Source: Methanoculleus sp. (GTDB lineage: Archaea; Halobacteriota; Methanomicrobia; Methanomicrobiales; Methanoculleaceae). Taken from it: a DNA stretch of 64,000 bases. The notes below the pieces were generated by a model. The model did no database searches and was not told the DNA's origin. It saw only the letters and a program-made list of their open reading frames with translations. This document shows positions 8,782 to 18,215 of this stretch, one piece after another. The stretch spans positions 1-64,000 of the forward strand of contig NZ_JAJGBK010000004.1 of assembly GCF_020696975.1 (NCBI RefSeq). Reading direction: 5' to 3'. Made by a program: the position numbers and the translations under genes. Position 1 is the stretch's first letter; each line of letters opens with the position of its first letter.

Positions 8782-9743
8782 GGCGGATGCGGCGGCGTAT
8801 CGTCCAGCCGCTCCTCCGCGAGACGGAACTTCGAAAGACCGACCTCATTATGCCGGTCTTCGTGGACGAATCGATCAGCGAACCGTTTCCGATCGCCTCG
8901 ATGCCGGGACAGTCCCGGTATCCGGTAGACGGTGTCGCCGACTACTGCGAGCGCCTCTGGAACGCCGGCATCCGGGCTGTGATCCTCTTTGGGATTCCGG
9001 CAGCGAAAGACAGCGTGGCAACGGAGGCATATGCAGCGGAAGGCGTCGTCCAGCGGGCCGTCCGGAGCATCAAGGAGCGGTTGGCGGAGATGGTCGTCGT
9101 GACCGATGTCTGCGCCTGCGAGTACACCGACCACGGCCACTGCGGGATCGTCGGGGAGACCTCTGAGGGTCCGGATCTATTAAACGACCCCTCACTTGAC
9201 CTGATGGCGCAGATAGCCGTCTCCCATGCCGAGAGCGGCGCGGACATCGTCGCGCCGTCGTGCATGCTTGATGGGATGGTGCGAGCGATCCGGCAGGCGC
9301 TCGATGCCGCCGGATACCAGGACGTCCTGATTATGTCTTACTCCTCCAAGTTTGCAAGCGCCCTTTATGGGCCGTTTCGTGACGCAGCGGACTCGGGGTT
9401 CTCGTTCGGCGACCGGACGACCTACCAGATCAACCCGGGCAACGCCCGGGAGGCGGTGATGGAGTCGGAGCTCGACGCGGCCGAAGGGGCGGATATCCTG
9501 ATGGTCAAACCGGCCGGAGTCTACCTCGACATCCTTGCGGCCGTGACAGAGTTCGGGCTGCCGGTCGCGGCCTACCAGGTCAGCGGTGAGTACGCGATGA
9601 TCAAGGCTGCGGCAGAGCGCGGGTGGCTGAACGAGCGGGCCGTCGCTCTCGAGACCCTCACCGCCATCAAACGGGCCGGGGCCGACCTGATCATCACCTA
9701 CTTTGCAGAAGATGCGGCGAGGTGGCTCGATGAAGAGCACTGA
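8760..9743 (+). CDS. hemB: Delta-aminolevulinic acid dehydratase (porphobilinogen synthase)
   Basis: Condenses two 5-aminolevulinate molecules to porphobilinogen. The protein is 327 aa, the standard length. Active-site lysines lie in MSYSSKFAS and [22 protein letters not shown] is the Cys-rich zinc-binding loop of the Zn-dependent class. Start at 8760 gives [12 protein letters not shown], the usual HemB N-terminus, with a GTGGAG Shine-Dalgarno just upstream; it overlaps hemA by 22 bases. An internal ATG at 8778 forms an ATGA with the hemA stop and is a less likely alternative. Confidence 0.97.
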   Translation: MFPERRMRRMRRRIVQPLLRETELRKTDLIMPVFVDESISEPFPIASMPGQSRYPVDGVADYCERLWNAGIRAVILFGIPAAKDSVATEAYAAEGVVQRAVRSIKERLAEMVVVTDVCACEYTDHGHCGIVGETSEGPDLLNDPSLDLMAQIAVSHAESGADIVAPSCMLDGMVRAIRQALDAAGYQDVLIMSYSSKFASALYGPFRDAADSGFSFGDRTTYQINPGNAREAVMESELDAAEGADILMVKPAGVYLDILAAVTEFGLPVAAYQVSGEYAMIKAAAERGWLNERAVALETLTAIKRAGADLIITYFAEDAARWLDEEH

Positions 9744-10977
9744 TCTTTTCGCACGGGCAAAGACCCTGATGCCGGGCGGCGTCAGCAGCCCTGTCAGGGC
9801 GATCAAACCCTACCCGTTCTACGTGGAGCGTGCGGCGGGCTCCCGCCTTGCGACCGTCGACGGGACCGAATTGGTCGACTGCTGCCTCGGCTACGGCCCC
9901 CTCATCCTCGGCCACGCCCACCCGGAGGTCCGGGAGGCGATCGAGCGCCAGCTCGAGAAGGGGTGGCTCTACGGCACCCCGACGCCGCTCGAACTTGACC
10001 TTGCGGGGATGATCACCGGCGACCACCCCGCAGTGGACATGGTCCGGTTCGTCTCGTCAGGCTCGGAGGCGACGATGGCCGCGATCCGGCTCGCCCGCGG
10101 CTACACGGGCAAGCAGGACATCATCAAGATCGAGGGCGGTTTCCACGGCGCCCACGATGCGGTCCTGGTCAAGGCCGGGTCAGGGGCGACCACGCTCGGG
10201 GTGCCCGACTCCGCGGGCGTCCTCGCGGACCTTGTGGCGCATACCCGGCAGGTCCCCTACAACGATCCCGAGGCGCTGGAGGACCTCCTCGCCGGGAACG
10301 GCGATGTTGCCGCGTTCATCCTCGAGCCGATCATGGGGAATATCGGCCCGGTCCTCCCGGACGACGGCTATCTCGCCGATGTCCGGGAGATCACCGCCGC
10401 CCACGACGTCCTCCTCATCCTCGACGAGGTTATCACCGGCTACCGGGTCGGGATCGGCGGCGCGGAGGTACTCTACGGGGTAAAACCGGATCTCGCCACG
10501 TTCGGCAAGATCATCGGCGGCGGTCTCCCCATCGGGGCGTTCGGGGGGCGGCGCGATATCATGGAACTGGTCGCCCCTGCAGGACCGGTCTACCAGGCCG
10601 GAACCTTCAGCGGCAACCCGGCGAGCCTCGCGGCGGGGTATGCGACCCTCCGCCACCTCCACGAGCACCCGGATGTCTACCGGCGGCTCGACGAGGCCAC
10701 GCGGGCGATCGGAGAGGTCGCCGAGGATGCACACCGCGGCTCGTTCGTCAGGATGGGCTCGCTCTTCAAGCACTTCTTCCGGGACGCAGCCCCGCGGGAC
10801 TACCGGGAGGTCAAGGAGTGTGACACGGAGGCGTTCTCGCGGTTCTGGAAGGCGATGCTTGATGCCGGGATCTTCCTCCCGCCGTCGCAGTTCGAGACGA
10901 ACTTCCTCTCTGCAGCGCACACGACACAGGATATCGAACAGATAGCAGACGCATACGGATCATGTCTCTTCGCATAG
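9730..10977 (+). CDS. hemL: Glutamate-1-semialdehyde 2,1-aminomutase
   Basis: PLP enzyme that converts glutamate-1-semialdehyde to 5-aminolevulinate, between HemA and HemB in the pathway. Class III aminotransferase fold, 415 aa. Visible motifs are [11 protein letters not shown] near the N-terminus, [25 protein letters not shown] and [16 protein letters not shown] with the Schiff-base Lys. ATG 9730 overlaps hemB by 14 bases and has GAGGTGG a few bases upstream. Confidence 0.97.
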   Translation: MKSTDLFARAKTLMPGGVSSPVRAIKPYPFYVERAAGSRLATVDGTELVDCCLGYGPLILGHAHPEVREAIERQLEKGWLYGTPTPLELDLAGMITGDHPAVDMVRFVSSGSEATMAAIRLARGYTGKQDIIKIEGGFHGAHDAVLVKAGSGATTLGVPDSAGVLADLVAHTRQVPYNDPEALEDLLAGNGDVAAFILEPIMGNIGPVLPDDGYLADVREITAAHDVLLILDEVITGYRVGIGGAEVLYGVKPDLATFGKIIGGGLPIGAFGGRRDIMELVAPAGPVYQAGTFSGNPASLAAGYATLRHLHEHPDVYRRLDEATRAIGEVAEDAHRGSFVRMGSLFKHFFRDAAPRDYREVKECDTEAFSRFWKAMLDAGIFLPPSQFETNFLSAAHTTQDIEQIADAYGSCLFA

Positions 10978-11846
10978 GCACACGGGGAAGCGCTCTTGCG
11001 CTTGCACAGACGAACAAGGTGGCCGGCATCCTCGCCGGCCAGGGTATCGAGGTAGAGGTCGTCACGATCACGACCGAGGGCGATACCGCGACCGGCGTCC
11101 CGCTCCACGCCATCGGCGGGCAGGGGGTCTTCGTCCGGGCGCTCGACGACGCGATCCTCCGCGGCGAGATCGACGCCGCGGTACACAGCATGAAGGATAT
11201 CCCCGCAGCCCGACCGGCGGGACTCACCTGCTGTGCGGTGCTTGAGCGGGACTCGCCTGCCGATTTCCTCGCGCACGAGGGTTCCCTTGATACAGTCCGC
11301 GTCGTCGGGTCATCGAGCACCCGGCGCCGCGCCCAGCTCCTCCGCGACGACCCGACGCTTGAGGTGAAGCAGCTCCGCGGGAACGTCGATACCCGGATAC
11401 GGAAGCTCCGTGAGGGACAGTACGACGCCATCGTCCTCGCGGAGGCGGGCCTCCAGCGCCTCGGGCTCACGCTCTCCGGCGAGCCCCTCCCGACCGACCG
11501 GTTCGTCCCGTCCCCGAACCAGGGGACCATCGCGGTCGTCTGCCGGGACGACCCGGCCGTCGCCGGGGCCTTTACGGCCCTCGATCACGCGCCCACCCGT
11601 CTCGACGTGGAGATCGAGCGTGCGGTCATGGAGGAGGTCGGCGGCGGGTGCTTCACCCCGCAGGGGATCTACTGCCGGGACGGGAACCTGATAGCCGAGG
11701 TGCTCGCGCTCGACGGCTCTCGGTGGGAGCGGATTGAGCGACGGATCGCGACGATCGACGAAGCCCGGGAGTGCGGGCGGGCGCTGCGCCGGCAGGCGGG
11801 CGGCCTGATCCGGGAGGCATATGCGGCACTGGGGATAAAACCATGA
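10962..11846 (+). CDS. hemC: Hydroxymethylbilane synthase (porphobilinogen deaminase)
   Basis: Polymerises four porphobilinogen units to hydroxymethylbilane. Motifs are [46 protein letters not shown] and [12 protein letters not shown], whose Cys anchors the dipyrromethane cofactor. The protein is 294 aa. Start overlaps hemL by 16 bases. The next enzyme, uroporphyrinogen-III synthase (HemD), should follow in the pathway but is not encoded here. Confidence 0.97.
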   Translation: MSLRIGTRGSALALAQTNKVAGILAGQGIEVEVVTITTEGDTATGVPLHAIGGQGVFVRALDDAILRGEIDAAVHSMKDIPAARPAGLTCCAVLERDSPADFLAHEGSLDTVRVVGSSSTRRRAQLLRDDPTLEVKQLRGNVDTRIRKLREGQYDAIVLAEAGLQRLGLTLSGEPLPTDRFVPSPNQGTIAVVCRDDPAVAGAFTALDHAPTRLDVEIERAVMEEVGGGCFTPQGIYCRDGNLIAEVLALDGSRWERIERRIATIDEARECGRALRRQAGGLIREAYAALGIKP

Positions 11847-12574
11847 CAGGAAAAGCATATCTTGTGGGGTCCGGCCCGGGCGGGCTCGGCCTCCTGACGA
11901 TGAAGGCCCGCGAGGTGATCGACGCGGCGGACGTGATCCTCTACGACCAGCTCCCCGGCGAGGAGATCCTCGCGACGCTCCCGGAGGACGCCGAACTCGT
12001 CGACTGCGGGAAGTACGGCGGCAACCACACCATGGAGCAGGACGAGATCGAGGCGCTGATGGTCGAGCGGGTGAAGGCAGGGAAGACGGTCGTGCGCCTG
12101 AAAGGCGGTGACCCCTTCCTCTTCGGCCGCGGCGGCGAAGAGGTCGAGACCCTCCGGGAGCACGGGATCTCCGTCGAGGTGGTGCCCGGGGTGACGAGCG
12201 CCATCGCCGTCCCGGAGATGGTCGGGATCCCGGTCACCCACCGGAAGTACGCGTCGCAGGTGACGTTCATCACCGGCCACGAGGACCCGACGAAGCCCGA
12301 GTCCGCCCTCGACTGGGAGGTCCTCTCGCGGCTGAAGGGGACCCTTGTCATCCTGATGGGCGTAAAGAACCTCCCCGCCATCGCGGCGGCCCTCACGGCG
12401 AATGGGAAGGACCCCGCAACCCCGGTGGCAATCATCGAGCGGGGGCTCCGGCCCGACCAGCGCGTGACGGTCGGGACGCTTGCGGATATCGCCGGGAAAG
12501 CCCGCGCCGCAGGCGTCCGGCCCCCGGCGGTGATCGTGATTGGAGGGGTGGTAGAGTTGTATGAGGGGGCTTGA
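11843..12574 (+). CDS. cobA: Uroporphyrinogen-III C-methyltransferase (SUMT)
   Basis: Methylates uroporphyrinogen III at C2 and C7 with SAM to make precorrin-2, the substrate of the first gene in this operon. GKAYLVGSGPGGLGLLTMKA is the N-terminal SAM/tetrapyrrole methylase signature; YDQLPGEEIL, VRLKGGDPFLFGRGGEE and VPGVTSAIAVP follow. The protein is 243 aa, a single-domain SUMT without a CysG or HemD fusion. The ATG overlaps the hemC stop as ATGA, so it is the last coupled gene of the operon. Confidence 0.96.
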   Translation: MTGKAYLVGSGPGGLGLLTMKAREVIDAADVILYDQLPGEEILATLPEDAELVDCGKYGGNHTMEQDEIEALMVERVKAGKTVVRLKGGDPFLFGRGGEEVETLREHGISVEVVPGVTSAIAVPEMVGIPVTHRKYASQVTFITGHEDPTKPESALDWEVLSRLKGTLVILMGVKNLPAIAAALTANGKDPATPVAIIERGLRPDQRVTVGTLADIAGKARAAGVRPPAVIVIGGVVELYEGA

Positions 12575-12621
12575 GGGGTGAGGAGCGGGGGGTTTCTCTT
12601 CCCCTGTGTCGGTGTGGTTCC

Positions 12622-12629
12622 TTTTTTTT
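12622..12629 (+). terminator. Oligo-T terminator after the tetrapyrrole operon
   Basis: A run of eight T residues about 48 bases after the SUMT stop, in otherwise GC-rich DNA, fits an archaeal oligo-T terminator. Confidence 0.55.
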
Positions 12630-12683
12630 GACGCTTGTTATGTCATGTTGCGACGAACTGGTCCGTTAAAACAAAGAATAGCC

Positions 12684-13018
12684 AGATACACTGGACCGTG
12701 GTGGCTATTGCCCTTGGGGGAGGGGCTGACGGGGAGGGGGGCTTGCCCCCCTCTCCTGTCTCCACACCTAAAACGGCTGTTCCATGGAGACTCGTTAATA
12801 TGAAGAAATGGTCACTTCAGTAACAGATCTAGGAAATCAAGAGGTTTTTGAGGATCCTGTCTGCAAGATGATGCCTGAAACCCCCACCCCACCCGCGCTT
12901 CGCGCTCCTCACTCGCACCTGCGGTGCTCGAACTCTGCTCCTACGGAGCATCGTCCCCCACACCCCAGGGGCGGGGGCAGTGCGTGGCGATACCCCCACG
13001 AAAGCCGTGCCTGGGGTC
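12684..13018. repeat. Mosaic intergenic repeat with hairpin modules
   Basis: This gene-free stretch holds a left terminus TGGACCGTGGTGGCTATTG (12692-12710), then CTGACGGGGAG (12726-12736), a perfect 9-bp GC hairpin (12734-12753) and CCTGTCTCCAC (12755-12765). Three mini-hairpins follow: GCGC-TTC-GCGC (12895-12905), GCACC-TGC-GGTGC (12915-12927) and GCTCC-TAC-GGAGC (12937-12949). A right terminus GGCGATACCCCCACG lies at 12986-13000. The same blocks recur near 21.5 and 50.7 kb. About 120 bases between the halves (12766-12885) show no recognisable pattern. Confidence 0.7.
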
Positions 13019-13184
13019 TATTTGATCGATAAACATGCTCATCTAAAGAGTGCGTAACGTAAGCGTTCGCACACGTGACGATTCACCTGCTTCACAATGC
13101 AGGCCAATCTCCTTGGCGCGCCACCTCCCCGCCAACCGGAATACTCTTTTCTCTCCACATGCGTATTCTCATACAAGGATTACC

Positions 13185-14828
13185 ATGCGGAGTGAGACGG
13201 TAAAGAAAGGCTATCAGCGTGCCCCGAACCGGGCGCTGCTCAGGTCGCTCGGCGTGACCGACCGGGAGATGGACCAGCCCTTCATCGGTATAGCAAACGC
13301 GTATAACACGGTCGTCCCCGGGCACACCCACCTCCGGTCGCTCTCGCAGAAGGTGCAGGAGGGTGTCGCGGCCGCGGGCGGCGTGGCGTTCGAGTTCGGG
13401 ACCATCGGGATCTGCGACGGGATCGCGATGGGCCACGAGGGGATGCGCTACTCCCTCCCCTCGCGGGAGAACATCGCCGACGCCGTTGAGTTGATGGTCG
13501 AGGCGCACCGGTTCGACGGTCTCGTCTGCGTTGGGACCTGCGACAAGATCGTCCCCGGCATGCTGATGGCGGCGGTCCGGTGCAATATCCCGACGATCGT
13601 CGTCACCGGCGGACCCATGCTCCCCGGCTACGCGGCGGGCCGCGAACTCTCGCTCATCGACGTCTTTGAAGGCGTGGGCCGTTTCGCCGCCGGGACGATG
13701 AATGAGGAGGAACTCGGGGAACTCGAGTGTGCGGCGATGCCCGGGTGCGGGAGCTGCCAGGGGCTTTATACCGCAAACACGATGGCGTGCGTGACCGAGG
13801 CACTCGGCCTCTCCCTCCCGGGGACTGCCGCCACCCCCGCGGTCGACGCGGCAAAACTCCGCATAGCCCGGGAGAGCGGGGAGCGGGCGGTCGCCCTCGT
13901 CCGGGAAGGTATCCTCCCGCGGGATATCGTCACAAGGACAGGCCTTAAGAACGCCATCCGTGTTGACATGGCACTCGGCGGGTCGTCAAACACAGTCCTC
14001 CACCTGATGGCCGTCGCCCGGGAGGCAGGCGTCCCCCTCGACCTTGAGACCTTCAACACCGTCGCCGAGGAGACCCCGCACATTTGCCACATGCAGCCCG
14101 GGGGACCGCACTCGATGCTCGCTCTCTACCGGGCGGGCGGTATCCCCGCCATCCTGAAGATGCTTGAGGGGTACCTCGATGACGCCCCGACGGTCTCGGG
14201 ACGCTCGATCCTTGATATAGCGAAAACCGCCCGGGTCGCCGACCCGGAGGTGATCAGGACGACCGATGCCCCGGTCAGCCCCGCCGGCGGCCTCAAGGTT
14301 CTCAGGGGAACGCTCGCCCCCGACGGCGCCGTCGTCAAGTGCGCCGCGGTCACGGAGGCGATGTGGCGCCACCGGGGCCCGGCACGGGTCTTTGATGGGG
14401 AGACAGCCGCAATGGAGGCGATCCTCCACCGCGAGATCGCGGAAGGCGACGTTGTCGTGATCCGCTACGAGGGCCCGCGGGGGGGACCCGGGATGCCCGA
14501 GATGCTCTCACCGACGTCAGCGCTGATGGGTCTCGGCTACGCCCGGGTCGCCCTGGTGACCGACGGGCGTTTCTCGGGCGGCACCCGGGGTCCGTGCATC
14601 GGGCATATCGCCCCTGAAGCCGCGATCGGCGGGCCGATTGCCCTTGTCGAGGACGGTGACGAGATTGTGATCGACCTCTACGAAAAACGCCTCGATCTCG
14701 CCGTCGAGAGAGCGACCCTCGAGGAGCGGCGGCAGGCATGGAAACCGCCGGCCCGGCGCCTGACCGGAGTGCTCGCCCGGTATGCGCAGACCGTCGAACA
14801 GGCGAACCTCGGTGCCGTCCAGAGGTAA
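13185..14828 (+). CDS. ilvD: Dihydroxy-acid dehydratase
   Basis: Fe-S enzyme that dehydrates 2,3-dihydroxy-isovalerate and -methylvalerate, the penultimate common step of valine and isoleucine synthesis. The protein is 547 aa. Motifs are [49 protein letters not shown] (cluster Cys), [15 protein letters not shown] and [21 protein letters not shown] near the C-terminus. ATG 13185 starts at the typical [20 protein letters not shown]; the open frame upstream to 13050 runs through repeat-flanking DNA and is not conserved-looking. Apparently monocistronic. Confidence 0.96.
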   Translation: MRSETVKKGYQRAPNRALLRSLGVTDREMDQPFIGIANAYNTVVPGHTHLRSLSQKVQEGVAAAGGVAFEFGTIGICDGIAMGHEGMRYSLPSRENIADAVELMVEAHRFDGLVCVGTCDKIVPGMLMAAVRCNIPTIVVTGGPMLPGYAAGRELSLIDVFEGVGRFAAGTMNEEELGELECAAMPGCGSCQGLYTANTMACVTEALGLSLPGTAATPAVDAAKLRIARESGERAVALVREGILPRDIVTRTGLKNAIRVDMALGGSSNTVLHLMAVAREAGVPLDLETFNTVAEETPHICHMQPGGPHSMLALYRAGGIPAILKMLEGYLDDAPTVSGRSILDIAKTARVADPEVIRTTDAPVSPAGGLKVLRGTLAPDGAVVKCAAVTEAMWRHRGPARVFDGETAAMEAILHREIAEGDVVVIRYEGPRGGPGMPEMLSPTSALMGLGYARVALVTDGRFSGGTRGPCIGHIAPEAAIGGPIALVEDGDEIVIDLYEKRLDLAVERATLEERRQAWKPPARRLTGVLARYAQTVEQANLGAVQR

Positions 14829-14832
14829 CCCC

Positions 14833-14838
14833 TTTTTT
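14833..14838 (+). terminator. Oligo-T terminator after ilvD
   Basis: T-run immediately after the ilvD stop. The following 14839-15096 segment holds no gene I can support; it contains another T-run at 15060-15066 and leads into the carbonic anhydrase promoter. Confidence 0.4.
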
Positions 14839-15096
14839 GCCGGGCAGGGCGGAATGGTTCGTATCTTCTCATCCGGGGAGAGCGCATACTCTTCACCGGC
14901 GTCAGGGCGCCCGACGTCAATTTGGTCTCGTTGACAAATTTCTCATGTTAGATAATTATACCCGAACGCCATGATGTACGCGTACCCTGCACCCCCAAAC
15001 AGCACATTGATGCACAGAGGTGCTCCGGTGCGCCCGGCGCAATTTCTGGCAGGAGAACGTTTTTTTCCCCGGCTCATCATCCGGCAGCATCCAGGC

Positions 15097-15109
15097 GTAT
15101 ATATTTTTA
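15097..15109 (+). promoter_or_regulatory. TATA promoter of the carbonic anhydrase gene
   Basis: GTATATATTTTTA is a strong TATA element in GC-rich surroundings. It predicts transcription from about 15125 and a leader of about 55 bases carrying CGGAG before the start codon. Confidence 0.65.
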
Positions 15110-15178
15110 AACCCCTGGGCATAACTCCCTCCTAAGGCGCACCCGTCCGAGACGGTCGCCCAATCACTTACGGAGCTT

Positions 15179-15763
15179 ATGATGATACAGAAGTTTCTTG
15201 AGGGCAACACGCGTTTCCGGGAAGAAGATTTTGCAAAGGATCCCGAGCATTACGGCCCGCTTGCGTCAAGCCAGCACCCGGTGGTTCTCTGGATAGGGTG
15301 CTCCGACTCGCGTGTGGACCCGGAACGCATCACCGGTGCAAAGGCCGGTGAGATCTTCGTCCAGCGCAACATCGGCAACATCGTCCCGGTTCACGACTGG
15401 AACTTCGCGACCGTGCTCGAGTACGCGCTCAACCATCTCAAAGTCGAAGACATCGTCATCTGCGGGCACTCTGACTGCGGCGCCATAAAGGGGCTCGACC
15501 ACGAGAGCACGGACGCATATGTCCCCCTCTGGCTCAACAACGCGCAGGAGGCGAAACGCCGTGTCGACGGCAGGATACAGGTCCCGAAGACCCCTGAAGA
15601 AGAGAAGATCCGGCGGCGGCTCATCGAGATCGAGAACGTCGGCCTGCAGCTTGAGCACATCCGCACCTATCCGCCGGTCAAGGCTGCCGAAAAAGATGGG
15701 CGGGTCCGGCTTCACGGCCTTTACTTCGACCTGGCGACAGGAGAGTTGAAGAAGATATTCTAA
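15179..15763 (+). CDS. Beta-class carbonic anhydrase
   Basis: Interconverts CO2 and bicarbonate, useful both for methanogenesis from CO2 and for bicarbonate-dependent carbamoyl phosphate synthesis encoded just downstream. Zinc ligands and the catalytic dyad are visible: C41-x-D43-x-R45 in WIGCSDSRVDPE and H97-x2-C100 in ICGHSDCGA. The protein is 194 aa and looks cytosolic, with no signal peptide. Two tandem ATGs (15179 and 15182) are equally possible. Its stop overlaps the stop of the convergent minus-strand gene. Confidence 0.95.
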   Translation: MMIQKFLEGNTRFREEDFAKDPEHYGPLASSQHPVVLWIGCSDSRVDPERITGAKAGEIFVQRNIGNIVPVHDWNFATVLEYALNHLKVEDIVICGHSDCGAIKGLDHESTDAYVPLWLNNAQEAKRRVDGRIQVPKTPEEEKIRRRLIEIENVGLQLEHIRTYPPVKAAEKDGRVRLHGLYFDLATGELKKIF

Positions 15764-16104
15764 GACTCTTCAAGTGCATAATCAATCTCTTCTTTTATCA
15801 GATCGAGCGAGACCCTCCCGATTGACGTGAGTCTGCCGTTGACCAGGATGATCGGGATAGGGGGGTGGCGCTCCTCGATGAGCTCTCGGATGCGGTCGGG
15901 CATCTCGTCGTCGAGCAGGATTGTCTTCACCTCGACCTTATCCCCGTATTCGTCGAGGAGCTCGTCGCGCAGGGCGCCGATGGCGTCCATCAGATTATTT
16001 GACGGATAGCAGGTCTCAAGGCCGCAGGATCGCGTCTCGTCGCAGGGAAACGGCCCACATTCGGACTCCATAAACCCGACAATCTCAACAGTCACTTCTG
16101 CCAT
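15760..16104 (-). CDS. Small Cys-rich protein with thioredoxin-like features
   Basis: The protein is 114 aa. The N-terminal strand TVEIVGF is followed by an unusual five-Cys stretch, ESECGPFPCDETRSCGLETC. Later, PPIPIILVNGRLTSIGRVS looks like the cis-Pro strand-turn-strand of a thioredoxin fold. I infer a redox or metal-binding role but cannot name a family with confidence. It converges with carbonic anhydrase, with a four-base overlap of the two reading frames, and lies 28 bases downstream of the flavoprotein gene on the same strand, so the two could be co-transcribed. Confidence 0.75.
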   Translation of the reverse strand: MAEVTVEIVGFMESECGPFPCDETRSCGLETCYPSNNLMDAIGALRDELLDEYGDKVEVKTILLDDEMPDRIRELIEERHPPIPIILVNGRLTSIGRVSLDLIKEEIDYALEES

Positions 16105-16132
16105 GCATCATCGGTGGGGGATTCGAGATATA

Positions 16133-17032
16133 TTAGCCTTCGTCTCGGGGAGCAAGCACCGCACGCGATGCCGCCCGGACATTGTCTTCAGCCCCCTCGA
16201 TCGTTTCGACGTCCCGGGCCCGGTCGAGGTCGCCGATCAGCACCGGCAGAGCGGGACGGATGCCCAGGTTCCTCATGAAAGCATCAACCACACGTGTCAC
16301 GCAGACAAACGGTTCGGTCCCCCGCCGTCCTGCGACCGCGACAAGAAAGCCACGGGCGTTCACCTCGCTTCCGAGCACCTTCTCCCGAGCATGGAGCCAC
16401 TGGCAGCGGTCCATCACTGCCTTGAGGGGTGCGGGGACGGTGCCGGTGTAGACCGGGGTGCAGACAACGAGGACCAAAGCCGCTTCAAGCGCCCGGATGA
16501 CCAGGGGCATATCGTCCTCAACCGGGCAGTAACCGTAGTCGTAGCAGACATAGCAGCCGACACACGGCCTGATATCCATCTCCTGCAGGAAGAAGACCCG
16601 GGAGGAGAGACCGGCCTGAGTGGCCTCGTCATCGCACCACGACGCGATTTTTGCGGAGTTCCCGAACCGGCGCGGACTCCCCTGCAGGATGACGACATCC
16701 ACTGTGCCGGTGCCCGGAAGCGGCCGGGTGAAGACCCGTGGCCGGGTGTAGGCCCCGGGACGAGAGACAACGTCGTGCGCGAGCCGGGCAAAGACAATCT
16801 CCGCCGCCTTCCTGGTATCGAAGAGGGAGCCCCGGGGTGCACTCTCGTAGGAGTTGATCGCGTAGGTGTAGACCGTCTCCGTGCCATGGAGGACCTCGAC
16901 GGTGTACCTGATCATGCCCGGATAAATGCTGCCCAGGTTATCAGATGTAAGCCTGATGGTAAACGTCCCCTCAGGCGTCTCGACCGCTTTGGTCTTCTCC
17001 GCCGCGCTCTCACCCCGCGCGTCACCAGGCAT
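16133..17032 (-). CDS. Iron-sulfur flavoprotein-like NAD(P)H-FMN reductase with N-terminal extension
   Basis: 299 aa. Residues from about 108 form a flavodoxin-like FMN reductase domain (VDVVILQGSPRRFGNSAKIA), with the compact Cys motif CVGCYVCYDYGYC of iron-sulfur flavoproteins and the FMN-site segment CTPVYTGTVPAPLKAVMDR. Such proteins transfer electrons from ferredoxin in methanogens. The first ~100 residues, including TFTIRLTSDNLGSIYPGMIRY, are a separate domain I do not recognise. Whether the real start is 17032 or further in is uncertain, because the first ~15 residues are low-complexity. Confidence 0.82.
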   Translation of the reverse strand: MPGDARGESAAEKTKAVETPEGTFTIRLTSDNLGSIYPGMIRYTVEVLHGTETVYTYAINSYESAPRGSLFDTRKAAEIVFARLAHDVVSRPGAYTRPRVFTRPLPGTGTVDVVILQGSPRRFGNSAKIASWCDDEATQAGLSSRVFFLQEMDIRPCVGCYVCYDYGYCPVEDDMPLVIRALEAALVLVVCTPVYTGTVPAPLKAVMDRCQWLHAREKVLGSEVNARGFLVAVAGRRGTEPFVCVTRVVDAFMRNLGIRPALPVLIGDLDRARDVETIEGAEDNVRAASRAVLAPRDEG

Positions 17033-17121
17033 TCAACACACTTCAACATTTCGGGTAGCCAGAAGCCCGCCGTTTCGGGTTTCCGGCGGGGTTGCAGAGG
17101 CAGGCGCATGATCCGTCATTA

Positions 17122-17132
17122 GCGTTAATAAG
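17122..17132 (+). promoter_or_regulatory. TATA promoter of carAB
   Basis: CGTTAATAAGG is centred about 34 bases before the carA ATG, so the carAB mRNA likely has a very short leader. No Shine-Dalgarno is visible before carA. Confidence 0.5.
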
Positions 17133-17160
17133 GAATCTGATCCACATGGTATGGTAATTC

Positions 17161-18213
17161 ATGAAGGCGGTTCTGGGTCTTGAAGACGGAACATTTGTTG
17201 TAGGGAATGGTTTTGGCGTTGAAGGAACATGTTCCGGCGAGCTCGTCTTCACGACGCAGATGACCGGTTACATGGAGGCATTGACTGACCCCAGTTATGC
17301 CGGACAGATCTTGATGTTCACGTATCCCCTCATCGGGAATTATGGTGTGGATCTTCAGAACTTTGAGAGTCCGGAGGTTCATGCGCGGGGCTGCGTGGCG
17401 CGTGAGATCGCCGCAACCCCCACGATGCAACCCTCGGTTGCCGAATTCTTTGAAGAAAAAGGTCTTTTTGGGATATCGGGCGTCGATACCCGCAGCCTGA
17501 CAATAAAGACCCGGACGGTCGGGGCACTCCGGGCATCCCTCATCGTTGGGAGCGACGACGGTGAAGAAGCAGTCCGGCTCGCCCGGGCCGCCCCCCCGAT
17601 CAGCGACGCCGACCTCATCGGAAGTGTCTCCTGCCCTGAACCCTACCGGATCAGCGGCTCCGGCAAACGGATTGCCGTCATCGATCTCGGAGTAAAGCGG
17701 CACATTCTTGCAAGCCTAAGAGCCCGTGGCGCCGACATCCACGTCTTCCCGCACACCGCCACACCGGACGAGGTGATGACGGCAGAGCCCGAAGCCCTCT
17801 TTATCAGCAACGGTCCCGGCGACCCGCGGAGGGCAACCCACGCCATCCGGTGCGTCCGGGATCTGGCCGGCGAGGTGCCGGTCATCGGCATCTGCATGGG
17901 CATCCAGGTGGCCGCGCTTGCGCTCGGCGCCGAGACCTACAAGATGAAGTTCGGGCATAGGGGGACGAACCAGCCGGTCCGCTACCGGGACGGGAGCATC
18001 TACATCACGACGCAGAACCACGGGTTTGCTGTGGACGAGGAGACGCTTCCCGAGGGATGCACCGTCTCGTACCGGAACGTGAACGACGGTTCGGTCGAGG
18101 GGTTCGAGGATAAAGACCTCAACATCACCTGCGTCCAGTTCCACCCGGAGGCGCACGGCGGACCCCGGGATACGGAGATGCACTTCTTTGACCGCGTCTA
18201 TAGGGAGATCTAA
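17161..18213 (+). CDS. carA: Carbamoyl-phosphate synthase small (glutaminase) subunit
   Basis: Hydrolyses glutamine and channels ammonia to CarB for carbamoyl phosphate, feeding both arginine (argF, argG here) and pyrimidine (pyrC, pyrE, pyrH here) synthesis. The N-domain has TQMTGYMEALTDPSYAGQI. The class I glutaminase domain has the nucleophile Cys in GICMGIQVAALALG and His/Glu in QFHPEAHGGP. The position usually occupied by His in GxCxGHQ is Ile here, while the catalytic triad is intact. 350 aa; carB starts two bases after its stop. Confidence 0.97.
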   Translation: MKAVLGLEDGTFVVGNGFGVEGTCSGELVFTTQMTGYMEALTDPSYAGQILMFTYPLIGNYGVDLQNFESPEVHARGCVAREIAATPTMQPSVAEFFEEKGLFGISGVDTRSLTIKTRTVGALRASLIVGSDDGEEAVRLARAAPPISDADLIGSVSCPEPYRISGSGKRIAVIDLGVKRHILASLRARGADIHVFPHTATPDEVMTAEPEALFISNGPGDPRRATHAIRCVRDLAGEVPVIGICMGIQVAALALGAETYKMKFGHRGTNQPVRYRDGSIYITTQNHGFAVDEETLPEGCTVSYRNVNDGSVEGFEDKDLNITCVQFHPEAHGGPRDTEMHFFDRVYREI

Positions 18214-18215
18214 GC

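Noticed and set aside
17881-17913. Loss of glutaminase activity in CarA because GxCxGHQ reads GICMGIQ
   Set aside because: The nucleophile Cys and the distal His-Pro-Glu are intact; the His of this motif is not part of the catalytic triad.
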